64,000 bases of DNA, taken from the NCBI GenBank assembly GCA_046349595.1, contig JAXMCA010000002.1:1-64000 (forward strand). Direction: 5' to 3'. The DNA is from JACRLW01 sp046349595 (lineage in GTDB: Bacteria; Planctomycetota; UBA1135; UBA2386). Shown here piece after piece: positions 14,715 through 23,729 of this stretch. The translations under genes and the position numbers were made by a program. Below the pieces are notes generated by a model, which ran no database searches, was not told the DNA's origin, and saw only the letters and a program-made list of their open reading frames with translations. Position 1 is the first letter of the stretch; each line of letters opens with the position of its first letter.

Positions 14715-16982
14715 TCACTCCGCGGCTTCGCGCGGTCGTCCGGCGAGATACTGCCCGGGCCAGCCCTCGTCGATCACGCCGTAGCGACCGGCGGCATGCG
14801 CGGTGAGATAGGGATCGGTGAGGTGCCCCCGCGCGATCGCACAGAGGTCGGCGCGACCGGCCGCGAGGATGGTGTTGCAGTGGTCGGCGCCGAGGATCGC
14901 CCCCACCGCCATCACCGGCAGGCCGGTCTCGAAACGGATCTTCTCGGCGAAGGGCACCTGGTACATGCGCCCGTAGACCGGCACGTGCTCGGCGGAGTTG
15001 CCGCCGCTGCTGACGTCGATCAGGTCCATGCCGTGCTCGCCGAGCACGCGCGCGACGATCACCGCCTCCTCCGGCGTGAAGCCCTGCTCGCCGGCCCAGT
15101 CCGAGGCCGAGATGCGCACGGCGAGCGGCTTGTGGGACGGCCAAGCCTTGCGCACCGCGTCGAAGACCTCGAGCGGGTAGCGCATGCGGTTCTCGAGGCT
15201 GCCGCCGTACTCGTCGTTGCGCCGGTTCGACAACGGCGAGAGGAAGCTCGACAGCAGGTAGCCGTGCGCCATATGCAGCTCGACCAAGTCGAAGCCGGCG
15301 GCGTCGGCGCGCACCGCGGCGCGTGCGAAGGCGTCGCGCACGCGGTCCATGTCGCTGCGGTCCATCGCACGCGGCGCGGACCAGTGCGGACGGAAGGGGT
15401 CGGCCGACGGCGCGAGCGTGGTCCACGCGCCCTCGTCCTGCGTGAGCGGCACGTCCTCGCCGCGATCCCAGGGATGGCGCACCGATCCCTTGCGCCCGGC
15501 GTGCGCGAGCTGCACGCCGATCTTCGCAGGCGAATGCGCGTGCACGAAGTCGGTGACCCGACGCCACGCCGCGGTCTGGAGGTCGTTCCACAGTCCCGCG
15601 CATCCCGGCGTGATGCGACCCTCGGGCGACACGTTGGTCATCTCGCTGATCACGAGACCGGCGCCACCGACCGCGCGGCTGCCGAGGTGGACCAGATGCC
15701 AGTCGCCGGGCACGCCGTCGTGCGCGCTGTACTGGCACATCGGCGACACCACCACGCGATTGCGCAGCATCAGGTTGCCGACGCGGAAGGGCGCGAAGAC
15801 CGGGGGTACCGCGCCGCCGTCCTTGCGCCGCGGCGAGCCGTGCTCGCGTGCGAAGACCTCGGTCACCGCATCGACCAGCGCAGGGTCACGGCGATGCAGG
15901 TTGTCGTAGGTGATGCGCTTGCTGCGCGTCATCAGGTTGAAGACGAAGCTCGTCTTCTCCTGCTTCATGTAGCGCGCGCTGTTCTCGAACCACTCCAGGC
16001 TGGTCTGCGCGGCGCGCTGCAGCTTCGCCACGTCCACACGGCGCGCGGCGTCGTAGGCGCAGAGCACCTTGCGGACGTCGTCGAGTCCGTGCTCGAGGAA
16101 CTGGTCGCGCAGCACGATCGCATCCTCCATCGCGAGCTTGGTGCCCGAACCGATCGAGAAGTGCGCGGTGTGCGCAGCATCGCCCATCAGCACCACATTC
16201 TCGTGGTTCCACGCGCGACAGGTGATGGTCGGGAAGCGTCGCCAGATCGAACGATTGACCAGCACACGCGAGCCCTTCAGGAACTCGGCGAACACCCCCT
16301 CGCAGAAACGCGCCGAGGCGTTCTCGTCCATCTTGTCGAGGCCGGCGCGTCGCCAGACGTCCTCCTGGCACTCGACGATGAAGGTGCCGAGTCCCGGCTC
16401 GAAGGGATAGGCGTGCACCTGGAACAGACCGTGCTCGGTGGTCTTGAACAGGAAGGTGAACGCATCCATCGGCAGGTCGGTGCCGAACCACGCGAAGCGG
16501 CACTGCCGCCAGTCGATCGAGGGACCGAAGGCCGCGGAGAACTCGTCGCGCACGCGGCTGTTCACGCCGTCGACGCCGAGCACGAGGTCGGCGTCGCGCA
16601 CGCTCGCCGCGGTCGGGATCTCGCTCTCGAAGTGCAGCCGCACTCCGAGCTCTCGACAGCGCTCGTGCAGGATCTGCAGGAGTCCCTTGCGCGACATGCC
16701 GCAGAAGCCGTGGCCCGTCGACCGCACGCAGGTCGACGGCGACTCCAGGAAGGTGTCGATGTCGTCCCAGTAGCGGAACGCCGAGCGGATGCGCTGCAGG
16801 CTCGGCGGATCGGCCTCCTCCAGGTTGCCCAGGGTCTCGTTGCTGAACACGACCCCCCAGCCGAAGGTGTCGTCGGGCTTGTTCCGCTCGTGCACGTCGA
16901 TCTCGACGTGCGGGAACGCCTTCTTCATCAGGATCGAGAAGAACAGTCCGGCGGGTCCGCCACCGATCGAGACGATGCGCAT
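14715..16982 (-). CDS. Bifunctional aryl-CoA monooxygenase / OYE-type oxidoreductase
   Basis: A 755-aa two-domain flavoenzyme. Residues 1 to about 370 are a class A FAD monooxygenase: GGGPAGLFF near residue 7, LGVDGVNSRVRDEF, and LMGDAAHTAHFSIGSG. From about residue 394 it is an Old Yellow Enzyme domain: FAPFRVGNLMLRNRVVVSPMCQYSA, QLAHAGRKG, ELHMAHGYLLSSFLSPLSN and GAILGADHCN. This order matches salicylyl-CoA 5-hydroxylase and 2-aminobenzoyl-CoA monooxygenase/reductase (ACMR), which hydroxylate and partly reduce aromatic CoA thioesters. No dedicated CoA ligase, thioesterase or ring-opening genes adjoin it. Both flavin sites look intact. Aromatic substrate unknown. Confidence 0.88.
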   Translation of the reverse strand: MRIVSIGGGPAGLFFSILMKKAFPHVEIDVHERNKPDDTFGWGVVFSNETLGNLEEADPPSLQRIRSAFRYWDDIDTFLESPSTCVRSTGHGFCGMSRKGLLQILHERCRELGVRLHFESEIPTAASVRDADLVLGVDGVNSRVRDEFSAAFGPSIDWRQCRFAWFGTDLPMDAFTFLFKTTEHGLFQVHAYPFEPGLGTFIVECQEDVWRRAGLDKMDENASARFCEGVFAEFLKGSRVLVNRSIWRRFPTITCRAWNHENVVLMGDAAHTAHFSIGSGTKLAMEDAIVLRDQFLEHGLDDVRKVLCAYDAARRVDVAKLQRAAQTSLEWFENSARYMKQEKTSFVFNLMTRSKRITYDNLHRRDPALVDAVTEVFAREHGSPRRKDGGAVPPVFAPFRVGNLMLRNRVVVSPMCQYSAHDGVPGDWHLVHLGSRAVGGAGLVISEMTNVSPEGRITPGCAGLWNDLQTAAWRRVTDFVHAHSPAKIGVQLAHAGRKGSVRHPWDRGEDVPLTQDEGAWTTLAPSADPFRPHWSAPRAMDRSDMDRVRDAFARAAVRADAAGFDLVELHMAHGYLLSSFLSPLSNRRNDEYGGSLENRMRYPLEVFDAVRKAWPSHKPLAVRISASDWAGEQGFTPEEAVIVARVLGEHGMDLIDVSSGGNSAEHVPVYGRMYQVPFAEKIRFETGLPVMAVGAILGADHCNTILAAGRADLCAIARGHLTDPYLTAHAAGRYGVIDEGWPGQYLAGRPREAAE

Positions 16983-17061
16983 CGGCGGTCATCTTCGCGC
17001 AGAGGGGACGGCGTGCAATCGACATGTGCATGCGGCACGCTTCCGCCTCCGCCGCGCGCCG

Positions 17062-18201
17062 ATGCTGCTCGATCTGCTGTTCTACGTCTCCGGACTGTCC
17101 TGGCTGGTGGTCTGCCTGCGCACCCTGCTCGGCAGCCGGGCCTTGCCCGATCTCGGACCGGAGCCGCCGCGCGATGGCGAGGGGCCGCCCACCGTCGCGG
17201 CGATCGTGGCGGTGCGCGACGGCGAGCACGAGATCGGTCCCACGCTCGATGCGTTGCTCGCCCAGCAGGACGTCGAGCTGACGGTGATCGCCGTCGACGA
17301 CCGTTCGCGGGACGGCACGCCTGCGCTGCTCGCCGCGCGCGCGGCGCAGGATCCCCGGCTGCGCCCGCTCCGCATCGACGAACTCCCCGACGGTTGGCTC
17401 GGCAAGACCCACGCATGCGCGCGCGGTGCGACGCTGGCCAGCAAGGCCGAATGGCTGCTGTTCGTCGATGCCGACACCTGGATCGCGCCCGGCATCGTCG
17501 CGCGGGCCGTTCGCACGGCGCGACGCCTCGGCACGCCGCACTTCTGCCTCGTGCCCGGCTTCCGCGACCAGACGCTTCCCGGAAGCGCGCTGCTGATCAC
17601 GCTGAGCATCGGCCTGTTCCTGCGCGCGCTCGAGCTGGCGCGGCGCTCGCGGCGGAAGCCCTTCGGGGTCGGCGCGTTCACGCTGATCCGCAGCGACGTG
17701 TATCGCGACGTCGGCGGTCACGAGGCGCTGCGCATGCACGTGATCGAGGACTGCGACCTCGCGGGCAACGTGCTGCAGAAGGGTCATGCCAGCGCCCTGC
17801 GCATGGCCGTCGACGAGTTCCGCGTGCACTGGGTCAGCGACATCCGCAGCGCCTTCCGTGTGTTGGAGAAGAACTTCTTCGCGCTGTTCCGCTTCCGCAC
17901 CGCACTCGCCATCGCCGCCGTGGTCGCCGAGACCGCGAGCTGGGTGATCCCCGTGCTCGGCGCGGTGGTCGGCAGCCGGGCCGGACTGTTCGCCATCGTC
18001 TGCTACCTGATGCTGATCCCGGTCGGCGTGATCCTCGCGCGGCGCTACCGCAGCCCGATCGCCCTCGCCGCGGCGGTTCCCCTGCTGTTCCCCTTGGTGC
18101 CCCTGATCCTCTTCAACAGCGTGATCGCGACGCTGCGCCGCGGAGGCGTGCGCTGGCGCGAGACCTTCTATCCCCTCGATCGTCTGCGCGCGCAGCGCTG
18201 A
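17062..18201 (+). CDS. GT2 glycosyltransferase, membrane-anchored
   Basis: A 379-aa GT2 with an N-terminal membrane helix (MLLDLLFYVSGLSWLVVCL), a cytosolic GT-A domain (AAIVAVRDGEHEI, VIAVDDRSRDGT, LPDGWLGKTHAC, LFVDADTWI, EDCDLAGNVLQKG) and three or four C-terminal helices. The GWLGKTHAC and RKPFGVGAFTLIR segments resemble hopanoid- or carotenoid-associated glycosyltransferases (HpnB/CrtQ-like), an inference. The ATG is chosen; an in-frame GTG at 17026 would add 12 residues. It is divergent from the flavoenzyme at 14715-16982. Confidence 0.82.
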   Translation: MLLDLLFYVSGLSWLVVCLRTLLGSRALPDLGPEPPRDGEGPPTVAAIVAVRDGEHEIGPTLDALLAQQDVELTVIAVDDRSRDGTPALLAARAAQDPRLRPLRIDELPDGWLGKTHACARGATLASKAEWLLFVDADTWIAPGIVARAVRTARRLGTPHFCLVPGFRDQTLPGSALLITLSIGLFLRALELARRSRRKPFGVGAFTLIRSDVYRDVGGHEALRMHVIEDCDLAGNVLQKGHASALRMAVDEFRVHWVSDIRSAFRVLEKNFFALFRFRTALAIAAVVAETASWVIPVLGAVVGSRAGLFAIVCYLMLIPVGVILARRYRSPIALAAAVPLLFPLVPLILFNSVIATLRRGGVRWRETFYPLDRLRAQR

Positions 18202-18204
18202 CCG

Positions 18205-18294
18205 TCGCGCTGCGGCGACACTGCAACCCGCGAGAGTCGCGGCCCAGGCCGCGATCGGTGTGCGACGACCGCCACGGCTACGGACCGAGCCGTG
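18205..18294. repeat. Hairpin cluster, related to the element at 7037-7106 (copy B)
   Basis: Read on the minus strand, this shares with copy A the segments ATCGCGGCCTGGGCCGC and GGGTTGC in the same order. It holds a perfect hairpin CGCGGCC-CA-GGCCGCG (18238-18253), a shorter GTCGC/GCGAC stem and a separate CACGGCT/AGCCGTG hairpin (18273-18294). It directly follows the glycosyltransferase stop, so a terminator role is possible here. Confidence 0.5.
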
Positions 18295-18415
18295 CAGTGC
18301 GCTCGCTGGTGTTCGTATGCTCCGGGGCCCTGGAACGGCCCCACGATCGCTCGGGTGCGAGGTGTCTGCGCGTGATGCGACGACCGTTTCAGGAACTGCA
18401 CGACGAACGCTGCCG

Positions 18416-19303
18416 ATGACCGGATCGCCCCACTGGGACCGTGGCCTGCGCTTCGTCGAATCTGCACGCTTCGACCTGGCGCGCGACGCCTTCGCCGAGC
18501 ACGCGCGCCTCGTTCCGGACCATGCGTGGACCCACGCGATGCTCGCGCAGTGCAACGCCGAGCTCGGTGCGCACGAACTCGCCGAGGCGGAAGCGGACGA
18601 AGCCTGCCGTCTCGCGCCGAACGACTACTGGGTGTTCGAGGCCGCCGCCTACTCCGCGATCCGCGGCGAGCGTTGGGAGGACGCCCGCACGCTGTGCCGG
18701 CGGAGCATCGAACTGGAGCCTGGCTATCCGAAGACCCGCGCCCGGATGGCCTCGATCGCCTTCCATTTCCACGACCATGCCGAGGGTCTCGAACAGGCGG
18801 ATGCCGGTCTCGCGGTCGACCCGCAGCACGTCGACTGCCTGATCATGCGGGCCTTTGCGCTGGCGCGGTTGCAACGCTTTCCGGAGGCACGCGCCGTGGT
18901 GAAGGAGCTGCTGCGACTCGCTCCCCATCATTCGCAGGCCCACTGGATCGCCGGCGAGGTGATGCGCAGCGTGACTCGACTGCACGAAGCGGAACGCCAC
19001 TTCGTGGAGGCCGCCCGCATCGATCCGATGTCGTCTCACGCCACGCAGAGCGTGGAGCACATCCGCTCGGTCCTACGGTCGCCGGATCCACCTCGCGGCT
19101 GGCGCAGAGCGTGGAACCGTTTCTGCGACGACTTCGACCGGCCCAGCACCTGGTTGGCCGTCGCCCTGTTCGGGATCCCGTCGCTCCTGCTGATGATCGC
19201 CCAGCCGTCGGACCCGATCTCGCGCCGCCTGTTCGGCTTCACGATCGTCGCGGTGTTCGTCGTCGTGGTCATTCGGCGCCTCCGCCGGCGCAGGTCGCCC
19301 TGA
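18416..19303 (+). CDS. TPR-repeat membrane protein
   Basis: A 295-aa protein. Residues about 5-215 are six or so tetratricopeptide repeats of the usual helix-turn-helix type (LRFVESARFDLARDAFAEH, CNAELGAHELAEAEADEAC, AIRGERWEDARTLCRRSIE and so on). The C-terminus carries two closely spaced hydrophobic helices (WLAVALFGIPSLLLMIA and FTIVAVFVVVVI) and an Arg-rich tail. The TPR domain is therefore tethered to the membrane, probably facing the cytoplasm, as a protein-interaction platform. The partner is unknown. It starts about 210 bp after the glycosyltransferase and the hairpin cluster. Confidence 0.8.
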   Translation: MTGSPHWDRGLRFVESARFDLARDAFAEHARLVPDHAWTHAMLAQCNAELGAHELAEAEADEACRLAPNDYWVFEAAAYSAIRGERWEDARTLCRRSIELEPGYPKTRARMASIAFHFHDHAEGLEQADAGLAVDPQHVDCLIMRAFALARLQRFPEARAVVKELLRLAPHHSQAHWIAGEVMRSVTRLHEAERHFVEAARIDPMSSHATQSVEHIRSVLRSPDPPRGWRRAWNRFCDDFDRPSTWLAVALFGIPSLLLMIAQPSDPISRRLFGFTIVAVFVVVVIRRLRRRRSP

Positions 19304-19388
19304 CGCGGCCATCGCCTCACGGCTGCATTTCGCGCGCCGATCGGTCGCGCCGCGGATAGACCTTTCCACCCCTCATCTCCACACCACC

Positions 19389-21068
19389 GTGCTCCCCGAC
19401 CCCCACCCCATCCGCGCCGGCGCGAACATGCCCTGGGTCGCCGATGCCGTTCCCACCGGCATGGCGCTCCTGCGCGATCCCCACCTCAACAAGGGCACCG
19501 CATTCTCCGAAGCCGAACGTGAACTGCTCGGCCTGCGCGGACTGCTCCCGCCGCACGTGTTCAGCGAAGCGCAGCAGGAGGAACGCGTGCTCGCGCAGAT
19601 CCGCCGCGGCGCCACCGATCTCGACAAGTACATGGCGCTCTCCGCACTGCAGGAGCGCAACGAGACGCTGTTCTTCCGCATCCTCTACCGGCATCTCGAG
19701 GAGATGATGCCGATCGTCTACACGCCGACGGTCGGCGAGGCCTGCCAGAGGTTCGGCCACATCTATCAGCGTCCGCGCGGGCTGTTCGTGTCGATCGAGG
19801 ACCGCGGCCGCGTCGAGAGCGTGCTGCGCAACTGGCCGGTGCGCGACGTGCGCGTGATCGTGGTGACCGACGGCGCGCGCATCCTCGGCCTCGGCGACCT
19901 CGGCGCCGACGGCATGGGCATCCCGGTCGGCAAGCTCGCGCTCTACACCGCGTGTGCCGGCATCGATCCGCGCACCAGCCTGCCGATCACGCTCGACGTC
20001 GGAACCAACAACGAGACGCTGCTCGCCGATCCGATGTACATCGGCCTGCGTCGCCACCGCGCCGACGGCGCCGAGTACGACGACTTCGTCGAGGAGTTCG
20101 TGCAGGCGGTGCAAACCGTCTTCCCGAAGGTGCTGCTGCAGTTCGAGGACTTCTCCAACAACCACGCCTTCGACCTCCTGAAGCGCTATCAGGACCGCCT
20201 GTGCTGCTTCAACGACGACATCCAGGGCACCGCGTCGGTCGCGCTCGCCGGCGTGCTCGCCTCGCTGCGGGCCTCGGGGATGAGCCTGCGCGATCACCGC
20301 TTCCTGTTCCTCGGCGCGGGTGAAGCCGGCATCGGCATCGCCGACCTGATCGTCTCCGAGCTCGTCGACGGCGGCATGGACGCGGCGGAGGCGCGACGTC
20401 TGTGCTGGTTCTGCGACTCGCAGGGCCTGGTGGTGAAGTCGCGCACGCACCTCGCGCACCACAAGCTGCCCTACGCGCACGACCACGCCTGGACCGCCGA
20501 CCTGCTCGAGGCGGTGAAGACGCTGCGACCCACCGCATTGATCGGCGTGTCGGGTCAGGCGCAGAGCTTCACCGGTCCGGTGGTCACCGCGATGGCGGAG
20601 ATCAACGAACGCCCAATGGTCTTCGCGCTCTCGAATCCGACCTCGAAGGCCGAGTGCACCGCACGCCAGGCCTACACCTGGTCGAACGGACGCGCGATCT
20701 TCGCGAGCGGCAGCCCCTTCCCCGCCGTCGAACTCGACGGCCGCACCTTCGTCCCCGGCCAGGGCAACAACAGCTACATCTTCCCGGGCGTCGGCCTCGG
20801 CGTCGTCGCGAGCGGTGCGAGTCGCGTGACCGAAGAGATGTTCCGCGCCGCCGCGCGCACCCTCGCACGGGAGACGACGCCCGCCGAACTCGAATCGGGC
20901 TGTCTCTATCCCGCGCTCACCCGCATCCGCGAGGTCTCCGCACGCATCGCCTGCGCCGTCGCCGAGATCGCCTACGAGCGCGGCCTCGCCACGGTGGCTC
21001 GCCCCGAGTCGATGCTGCCCTTCGTGATGGCGAAGCAGTATCAGCCGGAATACCGGCGGCATGCGTGA
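19389..21068 (+). CDS. maeA: NAD-dependent malic enzyme
   Basis: A 559-aa oxidative malate decarboxylase producing pyruvate, CO2 and NADH. Visible hallmarks are the malic N-terminal PIVYTPTVGEACQRFGHIYQ, GLGDLGADGMGIPVGKLALY with the catalytic lysine, the metal ligands in QFEDFSNNHAF and FNDDIQGTASV, and the dinucleotide loop FLGAGEAGIGIADL. Length and motif order fit the large eukaryotic-like/SfcA form rather than the short MaeB form. The start is GTG; no good upstream alternative is seen. It is convergent with the lipoprotein at 21115. Confidence 0.93.
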   Translation: MLPDPHPIRAGANMPWVADAVPTGMALLRDPHLNKGTAFSEAERELLGLRGLLPPHVFSEAQQEERVLAQIRRGATDLDKYMALSALQERNETLFFRILYRHLEEMMPIVYTPTVGEACQRFGHIYQRPRGLFVSIEDRGRVESVLRNWPVRDVRVIVVTDGARILGLGDLGADGMGIPVGKLALYTACAGIDPRTSLPITLDVGTNNETLLADPMYIGLRRHRADGAEYDDFVEEFVQAVQTVFPKVLLQFEDFSNNHAFDLLKRYQDRLCCFNDDIQGTASVALAGVLASLRASGMSLRDHRFLFLGAGEAGIGIADLIVSELVDGGMDAAEARRLCWFCDSQGLVVKSRTHLAHHKLPYAHDHAWTADLLEAVKTLRPTALIGVSGQAQSFTGPVVTAMAEINERPMVFALSNPTSKAECTARQAYTWSNGRAIFASGSPFPAVELDGRTFVPGQGNNSYIFPGVGLGVVASGASRVTEEMFRAAARTLARETTPAELESGCLYPALTRIREVSARIACAVAEIAYERGLATVARPESMLPFVMAKQYQPEYRRHA

Positions 21069-21114
21069 ACGAGCATGAGCGACGGAGAGCGAATGCCTCC
21101 GATCACCAGCCGAG

Positions 21115-22071
21115 TCAGGACCTGCGCAGCCGCATCACGACCTCCATCGACACGCGGTAGATGTCGCCGCTCCCGGTGATCGGCTCGCGCGCGAGGAGCT
21201 GCGGAATCGCGTCGTTGCACTCGGGCACGGCACCGGCGGGCAGACGGCGGTTGCTGGTGAAGAACAGGCTGCGGCCGTCGGGTGAGACGAAGGGGCAGTA
21301 GTCGAGCGCGCTGCTGTTCACCTCGGGACCCAGGTTGACGGACTCGGTCCAGGTGCCGTCGGCCTTGCGGAAGGAGACGCGCAGATCGCCGCGGCCGAGG
21401 TCGCCGTCGCGCTCGGCGGAGTAGATCAGGTAGGACTCGTCGGGCGCGACGAAGGCGTTGTACTCGGGGCCCTTGCTGTTGATCGCCGGGCCGAGGTTCT
21501 CGGGCGACGCGGGTCCCGCCATGTCGGTGCGCACGCGGTAGATGTCCTCCTCGCCGAGTGCGTCGCTGCGGGCCGCGGTGAAGTAGAGAACGCCGTCGCG
21601 CGTGACCGAGGGATAGAACTCGTCGCGGCCCTCGTCGATCGCGCCGAAGCACGACGGCTCCGACCAAACGCCGCTCGGTGTGCGGGTCACCCACCACAGG
21701 TTCCAGCTCGCGGGCGACGTCGCGCCGGATCGCGATCGCTTCGACGCGAACCACAGCCGGTCGCCGCGCGGGTCGAAGCAGGGCTCGAGGTCGTCGGACT
21801 CGCCGGAGAAGGGCGCGATCGCGAGCGGGCCGAGCGTGTCGCCGTCGCGCGGACGCATCACGATCGTGCCGCCCTGCGCGCACAGGATGGTGTGCATCCA
21901 GGTGCGGCCGTCGGGCGACAGCGCCGCATCGCGTTCGCGCCACGGCGTGGAGACGAGGCCTTGGGCGAAGAGCGCGCAGGGCGCGGGCGTCGCGTCGGGC
22001 CGCGAACTCGCCTCGCCACCGGTCGAACACGCGCCGCACAGGAACAGGATCAGGACAGGAGCCGCTCGCAT
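21115..22071 (-). CDS. PD40 beta-propeller-type lipoprotein
   Basis: A 318-aa exported protein starting MRAAPVLILFLCGACSTGG, a lipoprotein-like signal with a slightly imperfect lipobox. The body is built of WD40/TolB-like PD40 strands: AALSPDGRTWMHTI, CFDPRGDRLWFASKRSR, YPSVTRDGVLYFTAARS, FVAPDESYLIYSAERDG, CPFVSPDGRSLFFTSNRR. This is a five- or six-bladed propeller and would fit periplasmic or outer-membrane binding of proteins or peptides. The ATG at 22071 is preceded by CATGAT at 9 nt, as for the lipoprotein at 11657. It is divergent from the signalling operon. Confidence 0.8.
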   Translation of the reverse strand: MRAAPVLILFLCGACSTGGEASSRPDATPAPCALFAQGLVSTPWRERDAALSPDGRTWMHTILCAQGGTIVMRPRDGDTLGPLAIAPFSGESDDLEPCFDPRGDRLWFASKRSRSGATSPASWNLWWVTRTPSGVWSEPSCFGAIDEGRDEFYPSVTRDGVLYFTAARSDALGEEDIYRVRTDMAGPASPENLGPAINSKGPEYNAFVAPDESYLIYSAERDGDLGRGDLRVSFRKADGTWTESVNLGPEVNSSALDYCPFVSPDGRSLFFTSNRRLPAGAVPECNDAIPQLLAREPITGSGDIYRVSMEVVMRLRRS

Positions 22072-22188
22072 CGTCGATCGATCATGCGGAGCCGGAGCGC
22101 GAAGGGCGCCATGGCGGTCTTCCTGGCCTGCGCGAGCGAACCCGCGGCCATCGCGCGATCCGCGCCGCGGTCCTGATCTGCCCTTGAT

Positions 22189-22216
22189 TTGACCCCCACA
22201 TCGCCCGCCGTAGCCT
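22189..22216 (+). promoter_or_regulatory. Sigma70-type promoter of the signalling operon
   Basis: TTGACC at 22189-22194 and TAGCCT at 22211-22216 are 16 nt apart, a good -35/-10 pair. Only 9 nt separate the -10 box from an in-frame CTG at 22226, so the transcript would be leaderless if that CTG is used. Confidence 0.55.
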
Positions 22217-22288
22217 CGCCCGACCCTGGCTACCTCCCCTTCCGAGTTCGATCGCACCACCTTCGCGAGCGCGGCGCGCAGCTCGCGC

Positions 22289-23347
22289 GTGGTCGCCGTG
22301 CATCGCCTCACGGTGGTCGACGGCGCCGAACCCAAGCGCACGGTCGAGATCACGCAGGAGGCGCTGGTGATCGGCCGCGACGTGTCCCGCCCCTTCCACC
22401 TCGCCGACGCCGAGGTGTCGCGCGCGCACTGCGAGATCCGTCTGCTCGGCACGAGGCTGATGGTCCGCGATCTCGGCTCGACCAACGGCACCTTCGTCGA
22501 CGGCGAACGCGTCACCCTGCCCCGCGAGATTCCGGTCGGTTCGCTGCTCACGCTGGGTCGCCACGTGCTGCGGCACGATGTGCTCACTCCGGAAGAAGCC
22601 GCACAGTCCGCGCAGCTCCAGGCCGAGCTGTCCCGCGCGCGCCGCTATGTCGAGGATCTGCTCCCCGCGCCGCGGACGAACGGCCCCATCCGCCTGCGCT
22701 GGTGCTTCGTGCCGACCGCGCAGCTCGGCGGGGACTGCTTCGGCTACCAGGATCTGCCCGACGGCCGCATCGCGCTCTATGTGACCGACGTGTGCGGCCA
22801 CGGTGTGTCCTCCGCATTGCACGCCGCCGCGGTGATCCACGTGCTGCGCAATCGCACGCTCGCAGACACCGACTTCGGCGAACCGACGCAGGTGCTGGAG
22901 CGCCTCAATGCGAGCTTCGCGATGGAGGACCACGGCGGGATGTACTTCTCCGCCTGGTACGGGGTCTTCGAGCCGCAGCGACGTCGACTGCGCTTCGCGT
23001 CGGCCGGTCATCCGCCGGCCCTGGTCGTCGATGCACGCGGCCATGTGAGCGCCCGTCTCGCGACCGAGAATCCGGCGATCGGCATCATGGGACCGCGGCG
23101 CTTCACCGGAGCCGAGACCGTGCTCGAGCCGGGACGACGTCTGCTGCTCCTCACCGACGGGGCTTTCGAGATCGTCGCCGGCGACGGCCGCGTGCTCGGC
23201 CTGACCGACTTCGAGGCGCGCCTCGCGGAGGTCGCGTCGCGGAGCGGTGATTGCGATCCCCGTGCGCTCCACGAAGCCGCACGCCAGAGCGCGGGCGGCG
23301 ACCTCGAAGACGATTTCACCGTCGTCACCCTCGAAGCCACGACCTGA
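22289..23347 (+). CDS. FHA domain plus SpoIIE/RsbU-type PP2C phosphatase
   Basis: A 352-aa cytosolic protein from this GTG. Residues about 10-95 are a forkhead-associated domain (VIGRDVSRPFHL, EVSRAHCEI, LGSTNGTFVDGERV) that binds phosphothreonine. Residues about 125-350 are a SpoIIE-type serine phosphatase (LGGDCFGYQDL, YVTDVCGHGVSSAL, ASAGHPPAL, DDFTVVTLE) with its metal aspartates intact. It should dephosphorylate the STAS protein encoded just downstream when a phosphoprotein engages the FHA domain. An in-frame CTG at 22226, 9 nt after a good -10 box, would add 21 residues and may be the true start. Confidence 0.88.
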   Translation: MVAVHRLTVVDGAEPKRTVEITQEALVIGRDVSRPFHLADAEVSRAHCEIRLLGTRLMVRDLGSTNGTFVDGERVTLPREIPVGSLLTLGRHVLRHDVLTPEEAAQSAQLQAELSRARRYVEDLLPAPRTNGPIRLRWCFVPTAQLGGDCFGYQDLPDGRIALYVTDVCGHGVSSALHAAAVIHVLRNRTLADTDFGEPTQVLERLNASFAMEDHGGMYFSAWYGVFEPQRRRLRFASAGHPPALVVDARGHVSARLATENPAIGIMGPRRFTGAETVLEPGRRLLLLTDGAFEIVAGDGRVLGLTDFEARLAEVASRSGDCDPRALHEAARQSAGGDLEDDFTVVTLEATT

Positions 23348-23389
23348 TCGAGAAGCAGCGCATCGAGAAGACGTGCAACCGGCCCGAAC

Positions 23390-23728
23390 ATGGAACTCCA
23401 AGTCGTAGAGACCACCGACGACCTCACGGTCATCGCCCTCACCGGCCGCCTCGACACGCCCGGCGTGGATCGCATCGAGATCCGCTTCAACGCGGCGCTC
23501 GGGCGCGAACGCAGCGGCGTGATCGACCTCGCCGGCGTGAGCTTCCTCGCCTCGCTCGGCATCCGCATGCTGCTCACCGCCGCGAAGACGCTCGCGCGTC
23601 GCGGCGCGAAGCTGATCCTGGTCGCACCGCAGGCCCTGGTTCACGAGGCGCTGCGCTTCTCATCGGTCGATGAACTCCTTCCGGTGGTGCCCGACCTGGA
23701 CAGCGCGAAGCAGCTCCTCGCGAGCTGA
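23390..23728 (+). CDS. STAS-domain anti-sigma-factor antagonist
   Basis: A 112-aa single STAS domain. The core VIDLAGVSFLASLGIRMLLTAAK carries the conserved Ser that RsbW-type kinases phosphorylate, within the ASLG turn. It sits 42 bp after the phosphatase gene and 1 bp before the kinase gene, so all three are one operon. When unphosphorylated it should capture the downstream kinase and free that kinase's target, a sigma factor or another effector. No sigma gene is in the operon, so the target lies elsewhere; the ECF sigma at 45.7 kb is not a typical partner. Confidence 0.9.
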   Translation: MELQVVETTDDLTVIALTGRLDTPGVDRIEIRFNAALGRERSGVIDLAGVSFLASLGIRMLLTAAKTLARRGAKLILVAPQALVHEALRFSSVDELLPVVPDLDSAKQLLAS

Positions 23729-23729
23729 C

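Noticed and set aside
22128..22175. A third copy of the three-way-junction element
   Set aside because: Only the GAACCCGCGGCC-like words are shared; no comparable stems can be drawn, so similarity is probably due to base composition.
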